Below, piece after piece: positions 36,491 to 47,571 of a DNA stretch of 64,000 bases. Every line of letters begins with the position of its first letter. Within the stretch, counting starts at the first letter, position 1. A program made the translations under genes and the position numbers. This DNA comes from Punica granatum (Eukaryota > Streptophyta > Magnoliopsida > Myrtales > Lythraceae). The stretch spans positions 20,112,568 to 20,176,567 of the forward strand of contig NC_045134.1 in assembly GCF_007655135.1 (NCBI RefSeq), written 5' to 3'. The notes below the pieces were generated by a model. It was not told where the DNA came from, ran no database searches, and worked only from the letters and a program-made list of their open reading frames with translations.

Positions 36491-37502
36491 GGTCGGTAAT
36501 ATTTTCCTCAGGATTTGCACATGAGTAAACCAATTTTCTAGGATAACGTGTAATTCCCTGAGGTTTTTATTTTAAACCCCAACTATCCATAGTTTTCTGT
36601 AAAAATCGGCACCTTAATTATTCTTGATTGATAAAAACTCGAATACATTTGTTTACCACGTTTTATCAAATAGAAGAAGGGTTCAAGACAGAGAAATCAA
36701 TATTCTCACATAGCAAAAAAATATTCATTTCGGGGTATCTTCAATCAAATTTTACTTTACGACTCTGAAAATATTTTTCAGCAATTTTTCTATGCTAAAA
36801 TGTGCTTAAAATCTAAAAAAAAAGAGGTAGAAATGAAGTTTTTTAAGAAGTACAGAGACTGAGGCGTTATTAATTCAGCTCGAGCTATAGAACCAGTTTC
36901 GTCATTTTGAAAAATTAAGGTAGGCTCACGTGTATAGAACTACCTTCGCCTGAATAGTATCTACAAAACCTGTATGGTCGGGTGGATACTATCCACGCGA
37001 GCTGGCCAACTGGCCCGATCTTATCATACTAGCCAGTTGATGCTACTTGGACCACCGGATTTTGAAAATCATTTTTTAAATTCACTCCCAGACTTTTGGT
37101 ATTTACAAAATTACCTCAACTCTCTTTCTCTATAAATAAATACCAGGTTATTTTCAGAAAAAAAAAAGGAACTTTTAGCCATTCTCATGTGCTGAGACTT
37201 TGCCAAAATTAACCAAAATACCAAAATGTGATCCTCTAACCAAAGTAGCAAAGAGCGCTTGTTTGTAGTCCTAGGAACCTTCCTTGGAGATCGATTTGTC
37301 CGAATTTTGTTTAGAGAAGGTATACCTTGGTCAGCCCCAATCTGAGATCGTTAGCTCGAGTTTGGATAGACTATCTACTTATTCTTTCATTTTTTAAGGT
37401 TACATGAAAATATATAGTAAAATCTCAGACTTTTCTTTACTTCCCTTTATTTTTCGAGCTTAATACATGCACAGTGATGGAATGATGATTTTAAAATGCT
37501 TT
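36491..37502. other. Intergenic DNA
   Basis: No gene or recognised element. Confidence 0.4.
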
Positions 37503-37745
37503 AAGGTGCGTTTGGTTTGTAAGTAACATTTTAAAATTATATTTTGATTTTGAAAAAGAGTGATATAAATAGTTATGTATGGGCCCATCCTTTGACTTTG
37601 TATGAGTTATGTGATTTTGATTTTGAAAAAGAGTGGTATAAATGGGGCCCACCTTTTGACTTTGTATGAGTTATTTTATTTCGTTGTGAGTAGAATTAAG
37701 TTAAAGTAATATTTTAAAATCTCACTTTGAATCCAAACGGAGCAG
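37503..37745. repeat. MITE with terminal inverted repeats
   Basis: It runs from GTGCGTTTGGTTTG to CAAACGGAGCA. It contains a 60-bp block in two tandem copies (GAAAAAGAGTG.TATAAAT ... CTTTGACTTTGTATGAGTTAT). Confidence 0.75.
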
Positions 37746-38058
37746 TCATCCCCAATGGGACCTCTTCAAACTTGGCAAAGGAAGAGAGGTCGGGATGGCA
37801 TAAGTAGCTTATTTATATTGTTAATATGTGTATATATATATATATATACATGTGTGTAGTGTGTAATACGTGGTAATCGTTGGATTTCTTCATATACTCC
37901 CATATGGACATATTGATATCGAAATCTCGAAAATGGAAGGAGAGGTGGGAGTATTTGTGATAAATTAACTTATTTCATGTATATATTTAAATTTATGTTG
38001 GATAATGTTGAATGGTGATGAATGATGGTTGAATAAGGATAAAAAAATTGGACTTTAA

Positions 38059-38361
38059 ACTAGTGATCTGAATTTGGGGGCTCCAGTACGATCCTATCGC
38101 TCATAAGCAATAGTTTCGCTCGAATCGGTACTCAATCCTCCGGTTCATGTTCTAACTTGTCAATTTAAAAGTTTAAAGTCCAATTGTTTTATCCTTAGGT
38201 CAATCGTTTAAGACCCTTGACTTAAGGATAAAATAATTGGACTTTAAACTTTTATATTGACAAGTTAGAACATGAATCGGAGCATTGAGTACCGATTCGA
38301 GTGAAACTATTGCTTATGAGTGATAGGATTGTAATGGAGTTCCCGAATTCAGATCACTAGT
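38059..38361. repeat. Long near-perfect hairpin (about 140-bp arms)
   Basis: The element starts and ends ACTAGTGATCTGAATT/ inverted. The arms 38059-38195 and 38221-38361 pair almost throughout (CAATAGTTTCGCTCGAATCGG against its complement, and AAGTTTAAAGTCCAATTGTT against its complement). The loop is only about 25 bp. Confidence 0.93.
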
Positions 38362-38469
38362 TCAACCCCATCAAATAAGTCAATATGAGATTAGTATCTT
38401 GATCTCGTAGTAGATTAAATAGGTGGCTTACCAACCTATGAAAATGGTTATTGGCTACTCCAAACCGAT

Positions 38470-39160
38470 CCCAAGTATTCAGACTACTCTAAACCTTGAG
38501 TTGGGTCGGGAACTCTCCCCCTCGACAATGATTGTTTTAGGAACGGGAAGATGGAGAGAAAATAGACGGGCAAGCTAGGCAGTATAGATTTCAAGAGAGT
38601 CAAGCGATCACCAAAGGAAAAGAATTTACCTCTCCAAGAAAAGAGTCTACATTTGATTTTGTCGAAGATAGGTCTCCAAACAGAGACTTTCTGAGAAGAG
38701 ATACCCAAGGGCAACTTAAAGTAAGAGATGGGAAGAAAATCGGGCCTGAAAATAAGTCTTTGGCAAGGCTGTGCATGAGATCCTAATGGACACCAATATC
38801 GACTAAAGAGCTCTTAAAGAAGACCAAAGATTAACTCGAAGCATCTCGAGGTTCTCTTCATATTATGTAGCATCGAGGAATCATTGGAGCAGAAAATCAG
38901 AGTTTCACAAGGTGATACCATTAATGAGATGCATTTCCTCAGGTTTTTTCATCAACTGGTAGAATCCCTTAACTATAATTTTGAAAAACAAAGGGAGAGA
39001 GAGGATCCCTTGCTTAAGACCTATTTCCAATGAGGATTCCTCCACCGAAAAGCCATTAACTGGTGTTTCACATAGAATCACGCAATCCTACTTTCGGTGC
39101 CTACTAAGGAAATCTCTCATGAGATCAAGGTTACCGGTTGTGTCAGGATGCAGTCCCAAG
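38470..39160 (-). mobile_element. LINE reverse transcriptase, C-terminal half
   Basis: Minus strand: PVNGFSVEESSLEIGLKQG, then LPLGISSQKVSVWRPIFDK and FSWRGKFFSFGDRLTLLKS. These are the parts of L1-type RT after the catalytic motif. The text is interrupted by stops. It continues, across two insertions, the same LINE found at 40440-40593 and 44860-45560. Confidence 0.8.
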
Positions 39161-39164
39161 GATT

Positions 39165-40435
39165 GATAGCGAAACTACCAGTCGACCTCACCATGCTAGA
39201 GCATAATGCCACGGCTCGAAGATCTACAGGTCTAGTCAGTAGCTTAGTTTAAGAGAGATGTCGTTGGAGTGGTTGACGATGACGATCAGACGATTACGCG
39301 GCCCGAGGATTTGGCCGCTAGGATTCTCCCCAAATATGAATGAGTGCTAACAATAGAATAATATCAAGGGAGACGGCTATAAGCTGGTCATAAAATCAAG
39401 TAGCTCATGGCCTGGATTGGCTCGTGAAGGATTTGGATAGCTTCACGGCTGAGTTAGCCGGAAGTGGGATGAAGCGTTGGGTTCGGCTAATAGAAGCCGA
39501 AAGGGTGAGTGTGGGTCGGAACCTTAGCTTATGGAGACCTCCGTGATCAGGAATCAAGGTGAGTAGAAGGATATGTCGATGGATCAGCGGTATTGCCTCG
39601 GAAGGCTATTGCATGATAAGGTAAATAGTGCGAGAAAAGTAGATATGGAAGTGCGATGCGATAAAGAAAAGATGAAGATAAAATGTGCATGGCGTAAAGC
39701 TGTTTTGTGATTGATGTCGGCGGTGGAGGGATATACAATAGACAAAATCGACTTATAGAGGCTAACACTATAGTGCCGCCCAAGCCTAGGAAAATGGGAA
39801 ATAACCTAACAAACCAAGTAATTAGCTAACCCTATAATTATGTGGGAAATAATATTCAAACACTAAACTAATGAAGAAATAAACATCTAGCTAATACTTG
39901 GAGAATAATTATCCATGAATACAAGGAAACTAAATAAAATGAAGGATTCATGGCAGCATGTCCATACTCCTTGAAATATATTCTTCCATTTCCAATATGG
40001 ACTTTCCTTCTTTATGTCTTCCTTGTTTGGCTGTGAGAATATCCATGCTTGTAAGAACACATAGTCTTCCTTGTATAGACTAATCTTGTTGCACACTCAA
40101 TATCCTCCATATTTGGGCAATATCTTGGACACGTCACGTATAGGAAATTTTCTAAGATGAAGAAGTCGTCCACATTCGTCTTTATCTATGCTTGGAAATA
40201 ATCCACAATCTCCATCCTCATCCGCCCATCCATTTCACAGCGATCTAGATCGGGTGTTGCTGCTAATCGGATTGGTCTTGTCATGGGTTTCAATTGTGGG
40301 CTATCCTCCTCACATGGGCCGATCTTGTGGGTTTCATACGTCTAGGCCTCATTTACCGTGAAGTGCGAAAAATGAATATAAACAACAGGCACATATTCTC
40401 TTGCAATCGAGAGGTATTGCATCATCCAACATCTC
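39165..40435. other. Unclassified ~1.27-kb insertion between LINE fragments
   Basis: LINE coding resemblance stops near 39130-39165 and resumes near 40440. The intervening DNA has no recognised coding sequence. It shows loose similarity in composition and short blocks (TGTGCATGG, GTAGATAT, GTGCGAT) to 46230-46520, so a solo LTR or similar element is possible. Ends and target duplication were not found. Confidence 0.4.
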
Positions 40436-40439
40436 TAAC

Positions 40440-40593
40440 GAGTCCTGAATCCCATGGAGAGCAAGACTTGATCAAGGAATTGCCACGAAACGCACTCAAA
40501 AGCTTTTTGAAAATCGATCTTACAGAGAAACCCCTCTTCCTTGGTTTTCTTCAAGTATTCAATCAATTCAGAAGCTATCAGAACACTATCAAG
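40440..40593 (-). mobile_element. LINE reverse transcriptase, middle segment
   Basis: Minus strand: DSVLIASELIEYLKK, then GFLCKIDFQKAFECVSW, which is the RT motif region around the first catalytic Asp. It joins seamlessly with QPLDS at 44868 when the hAT element and one copy of its target duplication are removed. Confidence 0.9.
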
Positions 40594-43500
40594 TAGGATT
40601 GACAATTCGTATCATGTCGTGTTTATATGTGTCGTGTCTAAACGGACGCGTGTCATAACCCATACACGACACGATTATTAAACGGGTTAGGTTTTAAAAA
40701 TACGAACACAACCTGTTTATATCTGTGTCAACCCAGACACGGCATGTTAAATGTGTTTATCGAAACGTATCATAATTACTATACGTATCTATATACGACA
40801 TGATTATTACACGGGTTAGATTTCGACTTGTTTATCGGTGTCAACCCGGTTAGCCGAACACAACATGAACCAACGTAAACATACCTACCCCTTAGAAAAC
40901 ACGACCCCACTACAAACATTACTTTCTGTAACTGTAAGCTACCTTTTATTACAACTCCACAGACATGTAGATCATGCATCTCATCGCTTTGAAAAAGCAA
41001 GCTCATTGTTAATGACAATTAATGCAAATATTAAGCAAGCTCATAATCTTTTTCCAAGCTAACTTAACACGGTTAATAACAGTCTAAGAGTAACAAAATG
41101 AGAAACCAAACTTGATGAACTTCGCCATAATTTCATCATTCAATAACAAAAGACAATAGTTAAATTAGCAAAACATCGGGCCCTCATCCAGCCAAAGAAA
41201 AAGCCTAGCTCCATGTGCCATCTTCAATGGAACCTAAGATAACAGAATCCTTTGCGACCAAACATGTGAAAGATACTTCAGTAACACTCACATGATAAAG
41301 AAATATTAGCTTTTTAAAAGCATTACTAATTTTTAATTAACCACAGCATTGGACCCCTGAGTTGATGGCTCATCGATAATATGTAAGTTCATCACATCTT
41401 CAGTGAGCTGATCCATGGAAATTCCATAACCATCTACATTCGAAATAGAGAAAGATAAACAAAAGAACTTTAAAAATCAAATCTGAAAAGCATACTTACC
41501 AGTTAATCGATAAAGCCAATCTCGAGAGCGCATGAGTGCTTCCACAAGGTCGGGTTTCAAAGAACTCCGATATTGATCAAGAACATGACCTTCACAGCTA
41601 AATGCTGCCTCGGAGGTAACCGTGGATCGGGGAATACTCAAAATATCACGAGCTATCCTTGCAACTCTTGGATATCGTTAGGAGTTAATCTTCCAGTAAT
41701 AAAAAATGTCCGGGTCCGTCCATCTTTCTATCGATCCTTGTCTCATCTAAGTGCTTTTCCAACTCAGACTTTTTCGAAGATGTTGAATACTCATCATCAT
41801 CGTAATCATTGAACTACTGATAAAAAATTGAAATAATAATGAGAGACTAATGAAAACATATTTCAAGTGCAAATGACAAGAAGAAAAAGAAAATATATGG
41901 GGGACAAATATAAATATTGACAAAGTAATACATAACATCATTAAAAAATTTACCTCTAGCATATCTAGCTCAATTGACTTTTGATCAGGATCTAGGAGGA
42001 ACTTCTCTTTTGATGGAAATATTCGATTCCCCCTCTCATATGATGTATATTCTTCATACAACTTTTTGTAACTCTAATCCACAATTGAATTTTATACCTA
42101 AAGTCCAATAGCACCGCTATCGATAAAATGACTAAAAATTCAGACCAGTACTTTTAAAATTTCATTAGCATCCTCAACGACATTACTCTCAAATCTTCAT
42201 CTGTCCCGTCACTATTATCCTTGAGCATCACATATGTTTTGAAAGTGGAAGGAAAGTATAAATTTGCGGTTGGATACTTACTTCAAGAAAACAAGTTCAT
42301 AATCTCATAGAAAACCCCTAAGAGCTTTTTTATTTTCTCAATTTTCTCTCACTCTAATGAGGTAGGGCAATTTGTATAATAAGAGTCACTTATCTCTAGG
42401 TGGCGAAATGCACGACGATAGTAGAATGCACTTTCAAGCATAAGAAAAGTTGAATTTCAATGAGTAGGGACATCTTGTCTCAAGCCTTTTTTCTGATTCA
42501 AAGATAAGAGTTTCGCACATTCAAGAAACTTTTTTTTCTAACTTGAGAACCTTTAATATACTCGACACTCTCTCGCACTTTGTTTACCACAACATCAATC
42601 TCTTTTAGTCCATCTTGCACAATCAAATTAATGATATGGGTACAACATCGTTCATGAAAGAATTCACCTTTGGCTAGGAGTGCATCCTTCATATTTAAAT
42701 GCGATCTCAACAAGCCCATGAAAGTGTCATTTGCGGAGCATTATCCAAAGTAAAACAACCTTCCCTCAATACCCCACTCAGCCAACAAAAAGGTAATCGT
42801 GTTGCTCAATGCCACACCAGTATATGAAGGTGGCATCAAGAAGAAATTCAGAATCCTTTTTTGCAAAATCCAATTTTTATCAGTGAAATGTCCGGTCAAA
42901 GAGAGATACACATCAGTAGAAATAGAGGTCTGCGAATCAAATGTCAAACAAATCCTACCACTAGCTTCCTCAAGCAAGCACTTAACCCGTGACTTCTCTT
43001 TTTTGTAAACCTTCAACACATCAACCTTTGCAGTGTTTCGAGATTTAACGGGCACACACTCACGCAAATATAAGAATACTACTCTAATTCCAACATAATC
43101 CACAAAGACAAGAAGTAAATCATGCATAATAATGGCAGCAATTAACAACTCATGAAAGCGTTTAGGATCATGTAGCATTTCTTATAGAAATATCATGGTT
43201 CATGAACAGCTAATCAACATCTCGTGTATCCTTATGAATGCATCTTTCATTATGCCTTTTCAGATTTCTTGTCCCATATTGACTATCACAAATAAAAAGC
43301 GAGCCACACTTCTTGCACTTACAACGGGTCTTACCATCAATGATCTTTTCTGTCAACCGTTCATAGAAGTGCCACACAGGAGATCAGTCTTCTTTTTTGC
43401 TTGCCTTTCAATGTCCTTTCGTGAGTTCCTATTATAGTATCTTTGATCTCGTCTCCATCGAGCTATCCTACATCATCATCTTTGTTTATCATGGCCATGG

Positions 43501-44859
43501 TTTTTTCTTTCCCAGAGGATTCCAACTTCACCTCCAAATTATTTTATGAACTCATTATTCCTAAATAAAACAGAGAATGAGAAACATGTATCAGCTACTA
43601 ATGTTTTACTTGCAAAGTTCATGCAAGCTAGAGAGACAAAATTAATGTTTGAGAAAGTAATATAGGCAGAGAATAGATAGGGCATATAACTCCACCTTTA
43701 TAGTAAGGAAAAATAATTTATGCAATTATTTTGATGCTCAATCTTACAGCTTCAAACATGTCAATGTAGTAGGTAAATAACCTTAAGCTTTGTAATGGGA
43801 TATCATAATAACCTTTCAATTCATTATACTTTTTCCCTTCTATATCACCTTTTCATATCAAAGAACATGAAGAGTTCATTTCATTTCCTAAAGCAATGAA
43901 AGTATATGGAAGAGCAGTGAATTGATAAATTCACCCCATCTCTGATCTATGCAACTCCTTCGAGCCCTCGTCACTTCCTTCTCTGTAGTTCATAACCAAG
44001 GGCTTCGAATCAGTAAGGGCCATCATCTCATCAATCCCCAATGTTCTACAGGTTCACAGGTTTCACGTTTCAGTTTCCTCTGATCCTATGAGCTAGTGAG
44101 CTGCTGAGTAGGAAACTGCAAATCGTTTATGCAAATCGGCCTCCAATCATACAATCTATAGTCAAGAGAGACTCACCAATTAGCTGGTGGAGACTCCACG
44201 GAGAGCTGGTGGAGCGAGAAAAGGGTAGGAGTCGAACTCGAGCTTGACGAGTTCTAAGTTTTAGCTGTTAGTTTAAAGGGTTCGCACGACCTTCGGTGTC
44301 CACGACCCTTCCGATCGGGGCCGTGTCGGTGTCGCACAAAGAGACTTAAATGGAGTTAGGGCTCAGTTGACAATCGAAAACTCAATCCTTCTTCAATTGA
44401 CTGAGAATAGAGAGAGAGACTCACTATGGGATCACTACATCGCGTCGGGGTGGGATCACTGTGGCGCTTGGAGTGGTTGAGGGCTCGAGGTTGTCTCTCC
44501 GTCTCGTTTGCTCTAAGTCGTCTTTGAGAACATTTCTCTCTGTTGAGAAAGAAAGAAAGATAAAACTGAGGAGGCAGCCGTCGAAGGAGAACTGGAGAAG
44601 GAGAATAGATTAGCTATTAGGGTTAGTAAGGTCGTTTTTGTAATTTTAATTATAAATGGATTAACAGGTTACATGATTATAACAACACGATTTATAATCG
44701 GGTTACACGGGTTCAACTCGGCAAGACACGCTTATTAACCGTGTCTAAACGAGTTAGACTAGTTCAGACCGAATATAAAAAATGCCAAACCCGAACCCGT
44801 TTAACAACGTGTCGTATCCAAGTCGTGTTAACGTGTCGTGTTAGGAATTGTCAACCCTA
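40594..44859 (-). mobile_element. hAT transposon (BED-finger RICESLEEPER type), 4266 bp
   Basis: The terminal inverted repeats are TAGGATTGACAATTC at 40594 and GAATTGTCAACCCTA ending 44859. Flanking 8-bp direct repeats are CTATCAAG (40586-40593) and CTATCGAG (44860-44867), one mismatch. The subterminal regions are dense in CGTGTCGTG/ACACGACACG and AACGGGTT motifs, as in plant hAT elements. The transposase inside is degraded. Confidence 0.93.
41490..43390 (-). pseudogene. hAT transposase, degraded
   Basis: From 5' to 3' on the minus strand: a BED zinc finger (CKCKKC ... LKRHNERC, about 43195-43385). Next comes the hAT core (RICLTFDSQTSISTDVYLSL, NWILQKRILNFFLMPPS, AEWGIEG), about 42740-43130. 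Then CCTHIINLIVQDGLKEID and, near the C-terminus, ARIARDILSIPRSTVTSEAA and LDQYRSSLKPDLVEALMRSR (dimerisation domain, about 41505-41690). Stops and frameshifts lie between the blocks, so no active protein is expected. It resembles the DAYSLEEPER/RICESLEEPER group. Confidence 0.9.
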
Positions 44860-45560
44860 CTATCGAGTGGTTGCCGCCTTTTCATGTAACCATTTTGAGA
44901 CTCGCTGATCAGATTAGGCATAACATTTTGCAATCGACACGAGAGAATCTTTGCAATGATTTTATAAAGACTGCCCACAAGACTTATAGGCCAAAAATCT
45001 TTAAAAGAAGAGGTACTATTAACTTTTGGAATGAGATAGATGAATGAGGAGTTCATTCCCTTACGTAAGACTCCGGACGTAGGGAACTCTCTTACCATGG
45101 CAACAATATTAGGCTCAATAATATTCCAAATTTCCTATAATTAAAATTCATACCGTCAAGTTCCGGATTTTTCGACCCTTTGTAAGACTGTACAGCAAAA
45201 GTGATCTCATGAATCTCGAAAGGAGTTTCAAGAGTAGTTGCAACTGAGAAAGAGATAGACTTGAAACATAAGTCTTGACAGGAGAGCAGATTATCCGAAT
45301 GTCGAGAATACAGAGACTTGAAGTAGTCCATAGAGTGAGCAAGATGTGTATTTGAAAGAGCCATTAGTTAAGCTCACCTCAGAGTGAGCAAGATGTGTAT
45401 TTGAAAGAGCCATTAGTTAAGCTCACCTCTTGAGCTGAAGGACAGGAGGAAATTCTCTTAGAGGAAGTGGCTAAGCTTGGAGAGCAGCTTTGGGGAGCTC
45501 AAAAACTGAATTTGATCCAATCTAAGTTGCCGAAGACGCTCAAGAAGAAGAGGCAACTTA
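44860..45560 (-). mobile_element. LINE remnant: start of reverse transcriptase
   Basis: Minus strand: FKSLYSRHSDNLLSCQD, then NSSFIYLIPKVNSTSSFKDF and KIIAKILSCRLQNVMPNLIS followed by ESQNGYMKRRQPLDS. This is the L1-type RT fingers region. It is cut by the hAT element exactly after QPLDS. Confidence 0.88.
45332..45429. repeat. Exact 49-bp tandem duplication
   Basis: AGAGTGAGCAAGATGTGTAT.. is repeated identically at 45332-45380 and 45381-45429 within the LINE. Confidence 0.97.
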
Positions 45561-47280
45561 TGACTAAAGATGGTCCAGCTGGGTATGTGTCGATTTTCAG
45601 GTTTTAAGGCCCGATAGATTTTTGCTCTCATTTGATGGTTTTAATGCACACTACATGAGAATTGGAAAAATGGTTGCATCTTTGGAGGTTAGTCTGATTA
45701 TGGCTTTTCCTTTGGCTTGTTTTGACAAAGATTTATCATTCTTTGTACTTGGTTCAACTTGGCTTGATTATACCTGTTCAAGTCGAAAATTGCTGACGGA
45801 TAAATAACTAGAAAACCAGACGTACCGAGGCATTGTTCCAAGAAAATAGAAACTAACGCGACACTAGCCAGTCTTACCGATACAGAGCTTCGTACCATGG
45901 CTTCGAGAGTTTGCGCGACTGAACTCCGACTGGATTTCAAATAGATTAAGTGGAGATTGAATGCGCCTAAGACAATCTTGCGGCTCGGGAATTTAGCTGG
46001 TATGAGTTGTCTACTATTTCTTTGTGCTACTTCCATCTAGAGTAATAAGACACAGCTAATGAGGTCGTGTTGATAGTGGGTATCAACTATTTGGCCAGCC
46101 GAAAGATATAAGCCTTAGGTCTGAACACTTGACTCGATGGAAAAGATAGCCCGGAAGCCGGTCCTAAGAATGATGTAACCACAAAACTTGAAAGATTCGT
46201 AGCGCGTGGATCTTGGCCTTGGAAAGCAGAGAGAAGCCGCACCTAAGTTCGAAAACCTAAGCTCGGGTGGAAACCCATTCCTTGCCTAGAAGCTCGAAAA
46301 AAGGTCGAGGATAGGTGCGAATGATCGGCGGTTGCAAGGAACTAAATGTGCATGGTATTAAAATGCTAAAAAGGTAGATATTGAATGTGCGATAATATAA
46401 ATGCAACGAAAGTAAAGTGCTAGAAAGAAAAGACGGAAAAAGTGTAAGGCTACATGGATAGTTGTGCCAAGGGGGCTTACAATGAACTTTGCGTTCGATA
46501 TTTATAGGTGTGTACATGAAATCTTAAGAAATCTATCCAAATTGGATGTCCATAATAGACAATATCGGAATATTATTTAAAGAGGAAATATACTCCTAAC
46601 CTATCTAGAAACTAGATACCTAAAGATATCGAAAAGATATTCGACTTATTCATCATCTAAGCTCAAAGATAGTTGAGAATATCTATTCCTTGCTCACCAA
46701 GAATAATGGGCTGCCATATGACTGCAATCATCCACCGCCTCTGTTGAAGGAAGACACGCCCATACATGTATCTTCATTGTGGGAATGGGCTCTTCATTAG
46801 GCTTCCATCATAGACTTGGACCTCACTCATTGCTTGGAAAATTTCAGCCTAAAACAATCAATTGGACTCCAATTAAAAATCAATTCGGGTCACCATCTTC
46901 TCCCGGAACGGGGTCTAAATCTTTGCGAATCCGGAACCAACGACCATATTACGTGATCCAAGGATTTTTAAACGGAGTGTAGAAATTAGGTGTAAACAAT
47001 ACTCTATGCGAGAGTAAGAATGCTCATATCACGTTTTCTTCATAGAGATCGGAACAAGAGAAGTTGGGTTGCACTGAGACAGTTGAAGAAACGATAGGGA
47101 GCAAATTGCAACATCAGAAACAGTTATGGGGACAAACCAGCCCAGATAAATATCCGAAACCCGAAAACCCATTTTAGATTCGGACGGGTTAAGGCCATCT
47201 TTCTCATTGGTTCTCGGGTCTGCCTCGCGCTCTTCCAGCCACCTCATGGCGCTGCTCCTCCGATGACCAACTGACTGATC
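45561..47280. other. Repeat-like intergenic DNA before SCY2
   Basis: No gene was recognised. 46220-46520 is loosely like the unclassified insertion at 39165-40435. Confidence 0.4.
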
Positions 47281-47571
47281 GCCGCCGGTGCTGCTCCGAC
47301 CGCTTCCGAGCATCCTCCGGTGCTGCCTCCTCTCCCCTCCTCCTGCTCTGGTGGTCCGAGTCTCAGGCTACCGCCTGCTGCTCCGACCCGAACCAGAGCT
47401 TCCGCTTTCCGGGCAAAAGCAGAGGCGCGGAGGCCAGTTCAGTTATCTCCTCGCGTTCCTCTCCTCTGCCTTCATCACTTTAGCTCAATCCGCCTGCCAA
47501 TTTCAAGAGAAAGTTCTTCAGAACTTGTTATTTGCTCGCGCACTGTGAGCACGGCGAATCATTCCGTGTCC

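Noticed and set aside
42799..43008. Plus-strand frame inside the hAT element
   Set aside because: Shadow of the transposase coding on the minus strand.
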